From Actinomycetota bacterium (lineage in GTDB: Bacteria; Actinomycetota; Humimicrobiia; Humimicrobiales; Humimicrobiaceae): DNA of 23,248 nt. Numbering within the stretch: the stretch's first letter is position 1; every line of letters starts with the position of its first letter. Made by a program: the position numbers and the translations under genes. Below are positions 7,888-15,982 of the stretch, one piece after another. The DNA lies in contig JAMCVO010000240.1 in NCBI GenBank assembly GCA_023475715.1, positions 1 through 23,248 on the forward strand, written 5' to 3'. Below the pieces are notes generated by a model that saw only the letters and a program-made list of their open reading frames with translations, searched no databases and was not told the origin of the DNA.

Positions 7888-7916
7888 TAGACTTGGAATA
7901 TTAATTTTTATATAAT
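7888..7916 (+). promoter_or_regulatory. Candidate promoter for the radical SAM gene at 7927
   Basis: TAGACT (7888-7893, four of six to TTGACA), a 17-base spacer and a perfect TATAAT (7911-7916). Transcription would start about at the ATG, and no Shine-Dalgarno is present, so the message could be leaderless. In an AT-rich region a chance match is quite possible. Confidence 0.4.
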
Positions 7917-7926
7917 TGATCAAGAT

Positions 7927-9324
7927 ATGAAAGTTTTATTTGTATATCCGGATATTAATGTAAAGGGTGGAGCTTTAAGCTATCATTTTGGAATTGGTTC
8001 GCTGTCAGCTGTCCTGAAAAAAGAAGGACACGAGACTGCGCTTCAATATCTTTATGGAAGCTATGATATAAAACTGCTGCTTGAGAAGATTGAACAGTTT
8101 AAGCCCGGCATCCTTGCAATTACTTCGATCAGCTTTCAGTATAAATACATTAAGAAAATGATAGCTGAAATAAAAAACATTCACGGCAGCAGTATTTTTA
8201 CGATATGCGGGGGTCCTCATGTGTCGCTTGCGCCTCAGGAGCTGGAAAGAACCGAAGGCCTTGATGCAATTTGTATCGGAGAAGGAGAATATCCTTTACT
8301 CGAATTGGCAAATAAGCTCCAATCGGGAGAGAATATTACCAATATTGAAAACATATGGGTCAAAAAGAATGGTAAAATCTATCAAAATCCTAACAGGCCA
8401 TTAATTTCCGATATCGACAGCCTTCCTTTTGGTGACAGGGAACTTTTTAATTATCAGGAAATTGTAAATTCAGATTATGACAGAGCAATATTTATGTGCT
8501 CGAGAGGGTGTCCTTATAGTTGTACTTATTGCTGCAATAGCGGTCTTAGGGGTCTGCAGGAAGGAAAGTATGTGCGCTTCAGAAAAATTGAAAATGTTCT
8601 TGCCGAGATAAAGGAAGTTATTTCAAATTATAATGTCAAATACATTTACTTAAATGATGATGTATTTACAGAAAACAGGGAATATGTCTCAAATTTTTGC
8701 AGCAGATACAAAGAAAAGATTGGCTACCCCTTTGAATTAAATACGAGAGTTGAGCATTTAACCCCTGAAATGCTGCAAAGTTTAAAGAATGCGGGTTGTT
8801 ACCGTGTTGCAATGGGAATAGAGCAGGGCGATGAGAAATTCAGAAGAGAAATTCTGAACAGGAGAATGAGCAATGAAAAGATCGAAAAAGCTTTTGAACT
8901 TACAAAGAAGGCAGGCATAAGGACGAAGTCTTTTAATATAGTTGGATTTCCCTTTGAAACATATGACATACACATGGAAACCGTAAAGATAAACAGAAAA
9001 GTTCAGCCAAGCAGCCTTGTAATTTATGTTTTTGAACCATATCCAGGCACACCTCTTTATGACATTTGTGTTAAAAATCATTTTATCGAAGAAGACAGGC
9101 AGGATATGGATTTTATATCCAGAACCGACACGACTCTCAACATGCCAGGCTTTACCAGAAAGCAAATTCTGAAATGCTACAGAAATTTTGCCTGGAGAGT
9201 ATACAGAGGAAAATCTTACAAGAAGGCTTTGCTTCATAAGATTTACTATTCAAAATATGGAGAATTGCTTATAAGACTGCTTTCACCTTTCAAAAAAATT
9301 GTAAGAAAATTTGCAATGGATTAG
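7927..9324 (+). CDS. B12-binding-domain-type radical SAM enzyme
   Basis: A 465-residue protein with the two-part layout of the cobalamin-dependent radical SAM class. Residues 1 to about 150 are a Rossmann-like B12-binding-type domain, with GGPHV at 95-99 and IGEGE at 117-121; the classical DxHxxG motif is absent, as in many members. The radical SAM core starts at CSRGCPYSCTYC, where Cys195, Cys199 and Cys202 give CxxxCxxC for the 4Fe-4S cluster. The remainder carries typical barrel motifs (YLNDDVF near 241, MGIEQGD, IVGFPFET). Members perform methylations, ring contractions or other radical steps on lipids, sugars and antibiotics; the substrate here is unknown. It is the only large plus-strand gene within the glycan core, divergent from GT39 paralogue A, and has no clear ribosome site. 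Confidence 0.85.
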   Translation: MKVLFVYPDINVKGGALSYHFGIGSLSAVLKKEGHETALQYLYGSYDIKLLLEKIEQFKPGILAITSISFQYKYIKKMIAEIKNIHGSSIFTICGGPHVSLAPQELERTEGLDAICIGEGEYPLLELANKLQSGENITNIENIWVKKNGKIYQNPNRPLISDIDSLPFGDRELFNYQEIVNSDYDRAIFMCSRGCPYSCTYCCNSGLRGLQEGKYVRFRKIENVLAEIKEVISNYNVKYIYLNDDVFTENREYVSNFCSRYKEKIGYPFELNTRVEHLTPEMLQSLKNAGCYRVAMGIEQGDEKFRREILNRRMSNEKIEKAFELTKKAGIRTKSFNIVGFPFETYDIHMETVKINRKVQPSSLVIYVFEPYPGTPLYDICVKNHFIEEDRQDMDFISRTDTTLNMPGFTRKQILKCYRNFAWRVYRGKSYKKALLHKIYYSKYGELLIRLLSPFKKIVRKFAMD

Positions 9325-9336
9325 AATATAACCATA

Positions 9337-9495
9337 ATGTGGAAGATTGTTTTACTTAAAATATTTTATTATCTTTTTTTTGCACTAGTTTTTCTATTTG
9401 CTCTTCTTGCTTTTTTTAGAATAGTTAATTTTTATTTCGGGATCCCCAGACTTGAAGATTTAATGACATATATTATAAGCAGGATAAAACTTTAA
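9337..9495 (+). CDS. Possible 52-residue single-span membrane peptide
   Basis: A short open frame begins 12 bases after the radical SAM stop and fills most of the gap before the convergent operon end at 9517. It would encode MWKIVLLKIF..., with one long hydrophobic stretch at residues 4-27, then FRIVNFYFG and a short charged tail ending SRIKL. No good Shine-Dalgarno precedes the ATG, so translation would rely on coupling to the upstream gene. I recognise no family. AT-rich DNA often gives such hydrophobic frames by chance. Confidence 0.4.
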   Translation: MWKIVLLKIFYYLFFALVFLFALLAFFRIVNFYFGIPRLEDLMTYIISRIKL

Positions 9496-9516
9496 AACAG
9501 CCCAGCATAAGTATAC

Positions 9517-10602
9517 CTAGACCTCACTTTTATTATTCTGGTCAGCCATGTCTTCTACAGAAATGTTTAAGTTCTGCTCCAGATCTTTCTGAGTAGGTTG
9601 TGATTGCCTCAATATAAATGGCCTTACGGCATATATTATCCCGCCAATTATTGCAAGCACAAGAAGCATTGCAAATAGGATCAGAGAAGTCATTGCAGCC
9701 TTTTCATTTTGAACACCAAGAGCTACCATGAAAAATACCAGCGCGTTTTCCCGCAAGCCTGTTCCGCCGATGGTTATTGGCAGCATTGCAATAGTTGCGA
9801 CAACGGGAACTATAAAAATAAATGATGCCAACGACAGATTAATTCCAAGAGACCTTGCTGCCAGATAATAATTGCTTATAACTCCAAACTGCAGCGCGAG
9901 ACTGCAGAGCAATGCTTCAAAAAGAGCGAGCTTATATTTTTTAAAGCTTAAAAATGTATGATAAACTTCCACAAGTTTTCCTCTTATTTTTGTCAGGAAT
10001 TTAATTTTACTGACTACTTTGTTAAGCCTTAGGATTGAAGGGTTCAATATTAAAAACCCAAGAATCAGGCAGATTGCAAAAAATATTGCTATTGGAATTA
10101 CATATGATGTTGTGCCAATGGTTGCAAATCCTAAGAACAAAGCTATGACTGCATAGAGGGCTGCGCTTATAACTCCTGCAAACCTGTCTACAACGAGCAC
10201 AGATGCCGATTTTCCTACCGATATCCTGGCTTTATTTGCAATGTCCAAGCTTCTGAAGATATCTCCGCCTACGCTTGTGGGAAGAATATTATTAAAAAAT
10301 GAGCCTATAAGGAATGAAGACGAGAGATAACCCTGCGAGATTCTTACACCTTGAGTTTTTAAGAGAATCTGCCATCTGACGGCAGAGATCCATACGCCAA
10401 ATATGTGAATTGATGCTGCAGCAAGCAGCAAGGGGATATTCACAGATCTAATCATATCAGAGATTGTTTTAAAATCTTTAAACTGTGCTTTAACTAAATA
10501 AGCAATAAGACCAAAGCTGACAATAATTCTCAAAATAGTAAAGATCTTCTTTTTATGCTTTCCGTAGAAAGATTTAATTCTTGTTTTAAAATTTTCTGTC
10601 AT
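9517..10602 (-). CDS. UPF0104 / LPG-synthase-TM-like flippase-family membrane protein
   Basis: A 361-residue integral membrane protein with about eight helices. Landmarks of the UPF0104 (lysylphosphatidylglycerol synthase TM region, AglD-like) family are seen in order: RW (near residue 91), NNILPTSVGGDIFR (near 104-117), DRFAG (near 139), and PITIGGTGLREN (near 275-286). The soluble aminoacyl-transfer domain of MprF is absent, so this is the stand-alone transmembrane type commonly found beside GT2/GT4 genes and proposed to move lipid-linked intermediates or assist transferases. The C-terminal 30 residues are polar and probably disordered. It is the last gene of the six-gene operon, two bases after the GT4 stop. 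Confidence 0.83.
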   Translation of the reverse strand: MTENFKTRIKSFYGKHKKKIFTILRIIVSFGLIAYLVKAQFKDFKTISDMIRSVNIPLLLAAASIHIFGVWISAVRWQILLKTQGVRISQGYLSSSFLIGSFFNNILPTSVGGDIFRSLDIANKARISVGKSASVLVVDRFAGVISAALYAVIALFLGFATIGTTSYVIPIAIFFAICLILGFLILNPSILRLNKVVSKIKFLTKIRGKLVEVYHTFLSFKKYKLALFEALLCSLALQFGVISNYYLAARSLGINLSLASFIFIVPVVATIAMLPITIGGTGLRENALVFFMVALGVQNEKAAMTSLILFAMLLVLAIIGGIIYAVRPFILRQSQPTQKDLEQNLNISVEDMADQNNKSEV

Positions 10603-10604
10603 TT

Positions 10605-11876
10605 TTAACTTTTGCTTTTTTGCAAAACATCCTTATAAATATCCAGGAAATTGGAAAAAGCATTATCCCATGTATATTTTTCCAAAACTCTCAGCCTTGC
10701 CATTTTACCATATTCTTTTGCGGTTTTTTCATTTTCGAGAAGAAAGATTAATTTTTCCACAAAAGATTCCTTATTATTATATTCTGCATAAATTCCCGCA
10801 TCGCCAAGTATTTCTCTGTTGGTTTTGGTATCAAACACCAGGCATGGCAGCCCTACTGCCATATAGCCAAATAGTTTTCCATTGGCCTCCGTTTTTGATA
10901 ACTTCAAAGATAGACCGATATCTCCAAGGTTTAAATATTTTGGCGCGTCTTCGTGATTTACCCTGCCGGTAAAAGTAACCCAGTCAGAAACCCCCAGCTT
11001 TTGTGCCATTGCTGTGTAGTATTCTAAATTTGGAAAGCCTACTATTAAAAAGTGAACATTATTAAATTTACGCCTGATATCATTTATGGAGTTGATCAGG
11101 ATGTCAATTCCCTGATAACTGGTCAGAACTCCAAGGTAGATTACTATTTTTTTATCACCTGGAAGGTTGAGCTTTTTTCTCAACTGTGAGATGTCATATC
11201 CCGGATGGAACTCATCGGTATTTGTCCCTTCGACAAAGCTTACTACTTTTTCAGGATTGACATTAAAATTTGCCAAAAAAAATTCTTTTGCACCGGATGA
11301 GCTGAAAATGATTTTTTGCGGCCATTTATTTACAGTTCTTTCAAGCCAGCTGTTAAACCTGAAAGACAGGCTGTTTCTTTTCATGAAACCATGATCCAGC
11401 ATTTCACCCACCATACTGCCCTGATAATCGGCAATAAGTGGTTTTTTTATAAAGAGCTGGACGATTTTTCCGGCAAAGACACCCTCGTGAAGATGAGCAT
11501 GAATGATATCAGGCTTAAATTTTGCAGCAACCTTGATGGCTTTAAAAGCCAGCAGGAGGTCCAGATAATATTTGTGGATTGATGGACCTGCTTCCAGTTT
11601 CTTATACCAGGGGATATTAACAATTCGTTGGATATCAACACCTTCAATGTCTCTGCCGATATGATAAGTAACAACTTTTACGTCAATATTCCTTCTGGAT
11701 AGAGCCCTTACCTCTTCGAGTATCTTTACATGGCAGCCGCGGTCTGCAAAAAATGGCGTGGGTGCTATCATCAAGACCTTTATCTTTTTTACGGTATTAT
11801 TCGTATCGTCAGTTGAAGCAGCATTGATAGTAGACTGCCCAGCTTTAAGGTTTTTATTATTAGCAAGATTTGACAT
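10605..11876 (-). CDS. GT4 family glycosyltransferase
   Basis: A 423-residue GT-B fold enzyme. The N-terminal nucleotide-fold strand KVLMIAPTPFF (33-43) is followed by RG and the acceptor domain; the donor domain has EGTNTDEFHP (216-225), IYLGVLTSYQGI (246-257) and NGKLFGYMAVGLPCLVFD (332-349), which replaces the usual E-x7-E region, as in the NKLFEYMA subgroup of GT4. It probably transfers a sugar from a nucleotide donor to a lipid-linked glycan at the inner membrane face. The first 30 residues are rich in Asn and Thr and look disordered. It follows the SDR gene by 20 bases and precedes the flippase-like gene by two. No strong ribosome site is visible before the ATG, and Met36 lies within the first strand, so the long start seems right. 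Confidence 0.85.
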   Translation of the reverse strand: MSNLANNKNLKAGQSTINAASTDDTNNTVKKIKVLMIAPTPFFADRGCHVKILEEVRALSRRNIDVKVVTYHIGRDIEGVDIQRIVNIPWYKKLEAGPSIHKYYLDLLLAFKAIKVAAKFKPDIIHAHLHEGVFAGKIVQLFIKKPLIADYQGSMVGEMLDHGFMKRNSLSFRFNSWLERTVNKWPQKIIFSSSGAKEFFLANFNVNPEKVVSFVEGTNTDEFHPGYDISQLRKKLNLPGDKKIVIYLGVLTSYQGIDILINSINDIRRKFNNVHFLIVGFPNLEYYTAMAQKLGVSDWVTFTGRVNHEDAPKYLNLGDIGLSLKLSKTEANGKLFGYMAVGLPCLVFDTKTNREILGDAGIYAEYNNKESFVEKLIFLLENEKTAKEYGKMARLRVLEKYTWDNAFSNFLDIYKDVLQKSKS

Positions 11877-11896
11877 AAGTTAAAAAATTATCCGGC

Positions 11897-12901
11897 TTAT
11901 TTCTTTATATATCCATTTTCCATATACCATTTGGCAGTAAGGTGGATTCCTGTCTTTAAATCAAACCTGGGATTGTATCCCAGAATCCTTCTGGCCTTCT
12001 CAATACTGAAAGCTCTGTTTTTTTTATAAAATGCCATTCTTCTCCTGTAAATTGGTGGTTCTTTTTTTATTTTCAGCTTTGTATAAATAAATTCCACTAC
12101 TGCAGCTGCGACTTCAAAAGGCAGGTAAGGTATATGAATTTTGGGGGGCGGCACTACGAATTCTGCTGCTATCAGCTTCGAAAGCTCATTTAATGTTGTA
12201 TATCTTTCACCGCCAATTATAAAAACTTCACCAACAGCCTCTTCTTTCTGGGAGCAAAGCAGGAAAGCATCTAACAGATCATCAATGTAAACCATATGAA
12301 AAAGAGCTTTGCCGTTTCCAAAAAAAAGGAATTTTTTTGCTGCAATCATCTTAAACATTTTAAGCAGTCTCATGTCCTGCGGACCATAAATTGCACAAGG
12401 TCTTATTACGGATGCCGGAAGATTTTTTTCTTTTGCATAACTTAATACCTCAAATTCTGCTGCGCATTTGGATTGCTGGTACACATCATCAGGGCAGGCT
12501 GTGACCGTTTCATCTGCAGGAGGGTTTTTTACCGAGCTTACTATTCCTATAGTACTGCAATGTATAAGTCTTTTGACATTGTATTTCAAAGCGGCATCCA
12601 GGATATTCTTTGTTCCATTAAAATTTACTTCCCAGTATTCGCTATCTGGCAGATTAGCCTGTCTGTAAGCGGCAGCAATATGAAAAATAATATCTGTTCC
12701 CTTTACGGCTTCAAAAACGCTTTCCTTATCTTTTATATCTCCTGTAACAATTTCAACTCCCATTTGGCCCAATAAATCAGTTTTGCTGCCAGGACGTGCA
12801 AGTACACGCACCTGATAGTTCAGACTGCTGAGTTTTTTTACCAGGTTGCTTCCTGTAAAACCTGTTCCGCCGGTTACCAAAGCTTTTATGATTTTCTCCA
12901 T
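11897..12901 (-). CDS. NAD-dependent epimerase/dehydratase (extended SDR)
   Basis: A 334-residue extended short-chain dehydrogenase/reductase. GGTGFTG at residues 11-17 binds NAD(P), FHIAAA at 73-78 is the NNAA-type strand, and Tyr141 with Lys145 (YQQSK) form the catalytic pair, with HCSTIG carrying the serine. RPCAIYGPQD at about 167-176 and MVYIDDLLDA are typical of nucleotide-sugar and dihydroflavonol reductase-like SDRs. Its overall look resembles the HpnA/dihydroflavonol-4-reductase-like group more than GalE or RmlB, so a sugar, a lipid-linked sugar or a polyprenoid alcohol could be substrate. It lies three bases after the SPASM radical SAM gene and 20 before the GT4 gene, in the six-gene operon. 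Confidence 0.8.
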   Translation of the reverse strand: MEKIIKALVTGGTGFTGSNLVKKLSSLNYQVRVLARPGSKTDLLGQMGVEIVTGDIKDKESVFEAVKGTDIIFHIAAAYRQANLPDSEYWEVNFNGTKNILDAALKYNVKRLIHCSTIGIVSSVKNPPADETVTACPDDVYQQSKCAAEFEVLSYAKEKNLPASVIRPCAIYGPQDMRLLKMFKMIAAKKFLFFGNGKALFHMVYIDDLLDAFLLCSQKEEAVGEVFIIGGERYTTLNELSKLIAAEFVVPPPKIHIPYLPFEVAAAVVEFIYTKLKIKKEPPIYRRRMAFYKKNRAFSIEKARRILGYNPRFDLKTGIHLTAKWYMENGYIKK

Positions 12902-12904
12902 AAC

Positions 12905-13909
12905 TTAATTTTTCCTCATGCTGTCTTTTAAAAATACCCTCAGATATTCTTTGGGTATGCCTGCAGCAGTCTGGCGCCAGATTCTGTCACAGTTATTGCA
13001 AGGGCTTATGCCTTCAATGGTCTTATTTTTAAAGTTTGTTCTCATCCTGGACATGACTTCATTGTTGAATATATCTTTAATAGAATCTCTGGACGCATCT
13101 CCCACCGGGATCTCACATTCAAAGTCCTGAGGACAAAGGTAAACTTTTCCATCATAAGAAATCGTAAGAGAGTACCATGGAAAAGTGCAGGGAATTATTT
13201 TAGACCTGGACCTGTCTATTTTCCCGATACCTTCTATTTCAAGAAGTCCGCCCCAATTATGAGGTTTCCTGATAACTATCTTATCAAGAGGAAGATTTTC
13301 AAATTTTTTCATAAAATTGTTTTTCTGTATTTCAAAATCATTTCTGGATAAATTTTCATCAAATTCCATGATCTGGACAATTGCAAAAGGAGTTCTGGAT
13401 TTCAGCTCTTTCTTCAATTTTAAAAAAGTGATTATGTTATCAAGAGTCTTTTCATAAGTTCCGCCAATCCTGTTTTTCTCATATGTATCTTTTGTGTAAC
13501 CGTCAAATGAAAAAGAAATCAGATTTAATCCTGCCTTTATTATTTCCCGGCTTAAGTTTTCATCAAGCAGCACGCCATTGGTATGTATCCTGGTTTTTAT
13601 TGCCTTGCTTTTTGCATATTTTATCATATCCACAATTCTGGGATTGAGCAGCGGCTCACCTCTGTGAAAAAGATTCACGTCAAAAACATACTGCCAAACA
13701 TCATCTATTATTTTCTTGTAGAGGTCAAAATCCATATCTCCCTTGAGAGACGGGTCAATATCCTTGTTTACGCAAAGGCGGCACGCAAGATTACACCTGC
13801 TGGATGTTTCAATCCATAATCTTACCGGCAGGTAATTGCATTTTTTTGTCCTGGAAATATAAGAAAAATATATTTTTGGAAGGCTGAGAAAGTACCTTAT
13901 TTTTTTCAT
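12905..13909 (-). CDS. SPASM-type radical SAM enzyme
   Basis: A 334-residue protein. ETSSRCNLACRLC at 34-46 gives Cys39, Cys43 and Cys46 of the CxxxCxxC cluster site. FHRGEPLLNP near 81-90 is the glycine-rich SAM-contact motif, and SFSFDG near 141-146 is also typical. The C-terminal third has the SPASM layout for an auxiliary iron-sulfur cluster: CTFPWYSLTISYDGKVYLCPQDFEC, then GD, and CNNC near the end. SPASM enzymes act on peptides, alcohols and sugars; in polysaccharide loci they may dehydrogenate, epimerise or deoxygenate a sugar. No peptide-precursor gene is seen nearby, so a glycan or lipid substrate is more likely here. Its ATG abuts the preceding TAA with no gap, implying translational coupling with the GT2 gene. 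Confidence 0.83.
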   Translation of the reverse strand: MKKIRYFLSLPKIYFSYISRTKKCNYLPVRLWIETSSRCNLACRLCVNKDIDPSLKGDMDFDLYKKIIDDVWQYVFDVNLFHRGEPLLNPRIVDMIKYAKSKAIKTRIHTNGVLLDENLSREIIKAGLNLISFSFDGYTKDTYEKNRIGGTYEKTLDNIITFLKLKKELKSRTPFAIVQIMEFDENLSRNDFEIQKNNFMKKFENLPLDKIVIRKPHNWGGLLEIEGIGKIDRSRSKIIPCTFPWYSLTISYDGKVYLCPQDFECEIPVGDASRDSIKDIFNNEVMSRMRTNFKNKTIEGISPCNNCDRIWRQTAAGIPKEYLRVFLKDSMRKN

Positions 13910-14896
13910 TTATTTGTCTATTATTTCCCTTATAACGTATGTAGATTTACCGGTGCCTTCATGATAAGTTCTCATCATGATTTCACCCAGCAACCCCATA
14001 GTTATCAGCTGGATTCCTATGAATATCATAAATATTGATAAGATAAATAAAGGCCGGGATGAAAGGGGCTGGTTAAAAAAGAGCCTTTCAATTATAAGAT
14101 AGGCTGTTATTATAAAACCCGCAAGACTGGTAAATACGCCGACAAGTCCAAAAATCTGCATGGGTTTTTTTGAATAGGTCAGTAAAAACTTAATTGTAAT
14201 AATATCAAGGATGACTCTGATTGTTCTTGAAATCCCGTATTTGGCTTTGCCAAATTTTCTTGCCTGGTGGTTTACAGGTATTTCAGCTACATTTATTCCC
14301 ATCCAGCTTGCAATTGCGGGAATATACCTATGCATCTCTCCGTAAAGTTCGATATTCTCCAGCACTTCTTTTCTATATGCTTTTAAGGTGCAGCCATAAT
14401 CGTGAAGCCGGACCCCGAATAAAACAGAAATAATCTTATTAGCAACAGCAGAAGGAAATCTTCTTGAAACCTTATCTTTCCTGTCCTTTCTCCATCCGCT
14501 TACTATGTCATAACCTTCATCCATTTTTTTAAGGATTTTAGGAATATCTTCAGGGTCATTCTGAAGGTCCGCATCAAGAGTTATGATTATATCACCGCCT
14601 GCAAAATCAAATCCTGCACGCATTGCCGGAGTCTGACCGAAGTTCCTTCTGAATTTTATTACCTTGAAATGATTATTTTTTTCATGCAGCTGCCGCAATT
14701 TGTTATAAGTGCCATCCTTGCTGCCATCGTCTACAAGAATGACCTCATAATTTCTGCCAAGTTTTGAAAGGACAGGCTCCAGGTTGTCGTAGAGCAGCCA
14801 AACATTATCTTCCTCGTTATATACAGGAATTACTACAGAGATTTCTGTTTTACTGTCCGTTGAGTTATTTGCTGTTTTAGTTTCTTTATTATTCAT
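13910..14896 (-). CDS. Dpm1/ArnC-like GT2 polyprenyl-phosphate glycosyltransferase
   Basis: A 328-residue membrane-linked GT2 enzyme. ISVVIPVYNEED (19-30), DDGSKDGT (56-63), DAD (108-110), SGWRKDRKD (133-141) and a KAYR motif (172-175) mark the GtrB/ArnC/Dpm1 group. Two transmembrane helices follow at about 246-270 and 283-305, the arrangement of type III polyprenyl-phosphate sugar synthases. It would load a hexose or aminosugar on undecaprenyl phosphate for later use outside by GT-C enzymes, here plausibly the two GT39 paralogues. The first 17 residues are polar, Asn/Thr/Lys-rich and probably flexible, like the N-terminus of the GT4 protein. It follows the UDP-sugar epimerase gene by 13 bases and abuts the SPASM gene. 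Confidence 0.87.
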   Translation of the reverse strand: MNNKETKTANNSTDSKTEISVVIPVYNEEDNVWLLYDNLEPVLSKLGRNYEVILVDDGSKDGTYNKLRQLHEKNNHFKVIKFRRNFGQTPAMRAGFDFAGGDIIITLDADLQNDPEDIPKILKKMDEGYDIVSGWRKDRKDKVSRRFPSAVANKIISVLFGVRLHDYGCTLKAYRKEVLENIELYGEMHRYIPAIASWMGINVAEIPVNHQARKFGKAKYGISRTIRVILDIITIKFLLTYSKKPMQIFGLVGVFTSLAGFIITAYLIIERLFFNQPLSSRPLFILSIFMIFIGIQLITMGLLGEIMMRTYHEGTGKSTYVIREIIDK

Positions 14897-14909
14897 TTTT
14901 ATTTAATTT

Positions 14910-15875
14910 TTAAAAAAGTTTTCCACTTTTTCTGTTATCTGTATACCATGCCATAAACTTATTTATGCCTTCTTCTATCCGGGTTTTTGGGTTATATTTT
15001 AACATTTTCTTTGCCTTTAATATATCTGCATATGTAACAGGCACATCCCCGGCCTGCACGCTGGTATATTTAACCTGTGCTTTTTTATTTGCAGCTTTTT
15101 CAATTAATTTGATAAGTTCAGTGACTTTGACAGGGTTGGAATTTCCAAGATTTATAATTTCATATCCTTTTACATTTTCAAGATTTGATGCAATAACATC
15201 CACAATGTCTTCCACATATGTATAATCCCTTGAGGATGTTCCGTCACCAAAAATCTCTATGGGTTTTCCTTCAGTTATCAGCCTTGTGAATTTATGTATG
15301 GCCATTTCAGGCCGCTGTCTTGGTCCGTATACTGTAAAGAATCTGTAGCAATAAACTGAAATATTGAAGAGATGACTGTAAGTATAACAGATAAGTTCCC
15401 CGGCTTTTTTTGTTGCCGCATATGGTGATATCGGCCTGTCAACGGCATCATCTTCGGAAAATGGTATTTTTTTATTCCCGCCGTAAACAGACGATGAGGA
15501 AGCAAATATCAGTTTCCCAGTTCCATATTTTCTGCAGCATTCAAGAATGTTTATTGTGCCCTGCACGTTTACTGCTTCATAGAGACAGGCATTAGAAATC
15601 GAAGGTATTACCCCGGCTCTTGCCGCAAGGTGTATTACTATATCAAAACGATGTTTTATAAAAACTTCTTCCAGCTTCTCCCTGTCAAGAATATCCATCC
15701 TGTAGAGGATAAAGTTTGCGCTGCCCTCAAGGTTTCTTAAGTTTTCTTCCTTTATTTTTGGATTATAATAGTCATTGAAGTTGTCTATGCAGATGATTTT
15801 TTTGCCTGCACCAGCCAGTTTTTCGCATAAATTTGAGCCGATAAAACCTGCTCCACCTGTGACAAGAATATTCAT
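14910..15875 (-). CDS. UDP-glucuronate 4-epimerase-like nucleotide-sugar epimerase
   Basis: A 321-residue extended SDR. GGAGFIG at residues 7-13 binds NAD; DNFNDYYNPKIKE at 31-43 is the hallmark stretch of UDP-glucuronate 4-epimerases (CapI/LspL/GAE group). ASSSSVYG at 125-132 carries the catalytic serine, with Tyr152 and Lys156 (YAATK) as the pair; RFFTVYGPRQRPEMA at 178-192 is again typical of that group, followed by SRDYTYVEDIVD. The likely reaction is UDP-GlcA to UDP-GalA in the cytoplasm, though a UDP-hexose or N-acetyl-hexosaminuronate epimerase cannot be excluded. It is the first gene of the six-gene minus-strand operon, divergent from GT39 paralogue B. No Shine-Dalgarno is seen before the ATG. 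Confidence 0.85.
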   Translation of the reverse strand: MNILVTGGAGFIGSNLCEKLAGAGKKIICIDNFNDYYNPKIKEENLRNLEGSANFILYRMDILDREKLEEVFIKHRFDIVIHLAARAGVIPSISNACLYEAVNVQGTINILECCRKYGTGKLIFASSSSVYGGNKKIPFSEDDAVDRPISPYAATKKAGELICYTYSHLFNISVYCYRFFTVYGPRQRPEMAIHKFTRLITEGKPIEIFGDGTSSRDYTYVEDIVDVIASNLENVKGYEIINLGNSNPVKVTELIKLIEKAANKKAQVKYTSVQAGDVPVTYADILKAKKMLKYNPKTRIEEGINKFMAWYTDNRKSGKLF

Positions 15876-15932
15876 AAGAACCAGTAATTTGTTATCTAAA
15901 AAATATTATTTCTTTAATATAAAATATTAATT

Positions 15933-15938
15933 TATAAT
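15933..15938 (+). promoter_or_regulatory. Candidate -10 box upstream of GT39 paralogue B
   Basis: A perfect TATAAT lies 44 bases before the ATG at 15983 in a very AT-rich divergent region. No convincing -35 box accompanies it, and AT content makes chance matches likely. No Shine-Dalgarno is seen. Confidence 0.25.
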
Positions 15939-15982
15939 ATAAAAGCATAAATAGCAATTGTCTTAAAATCAAATGTAATCAG

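Noticed and set aside
8782..9237. Minus-strand 151-residue open frame within the radical SAM gene
   Set aside because: It is an antisense shadow of a gene with clear motifs; no family features.
9517..10602. Full MprF lysyl-phosphatidylglycerol synthase
   Set aside because: Only the transmembrane flippase-like half is present; the soluble aminoacyl-transfer domain is missing.
12905..13909. RiPP-maturation system based on the SPASM enzyme
   Set aside because: No precursor peptide, leader-binding protein, protease or exporter is seen nearby; the setting is glycan synthesis.
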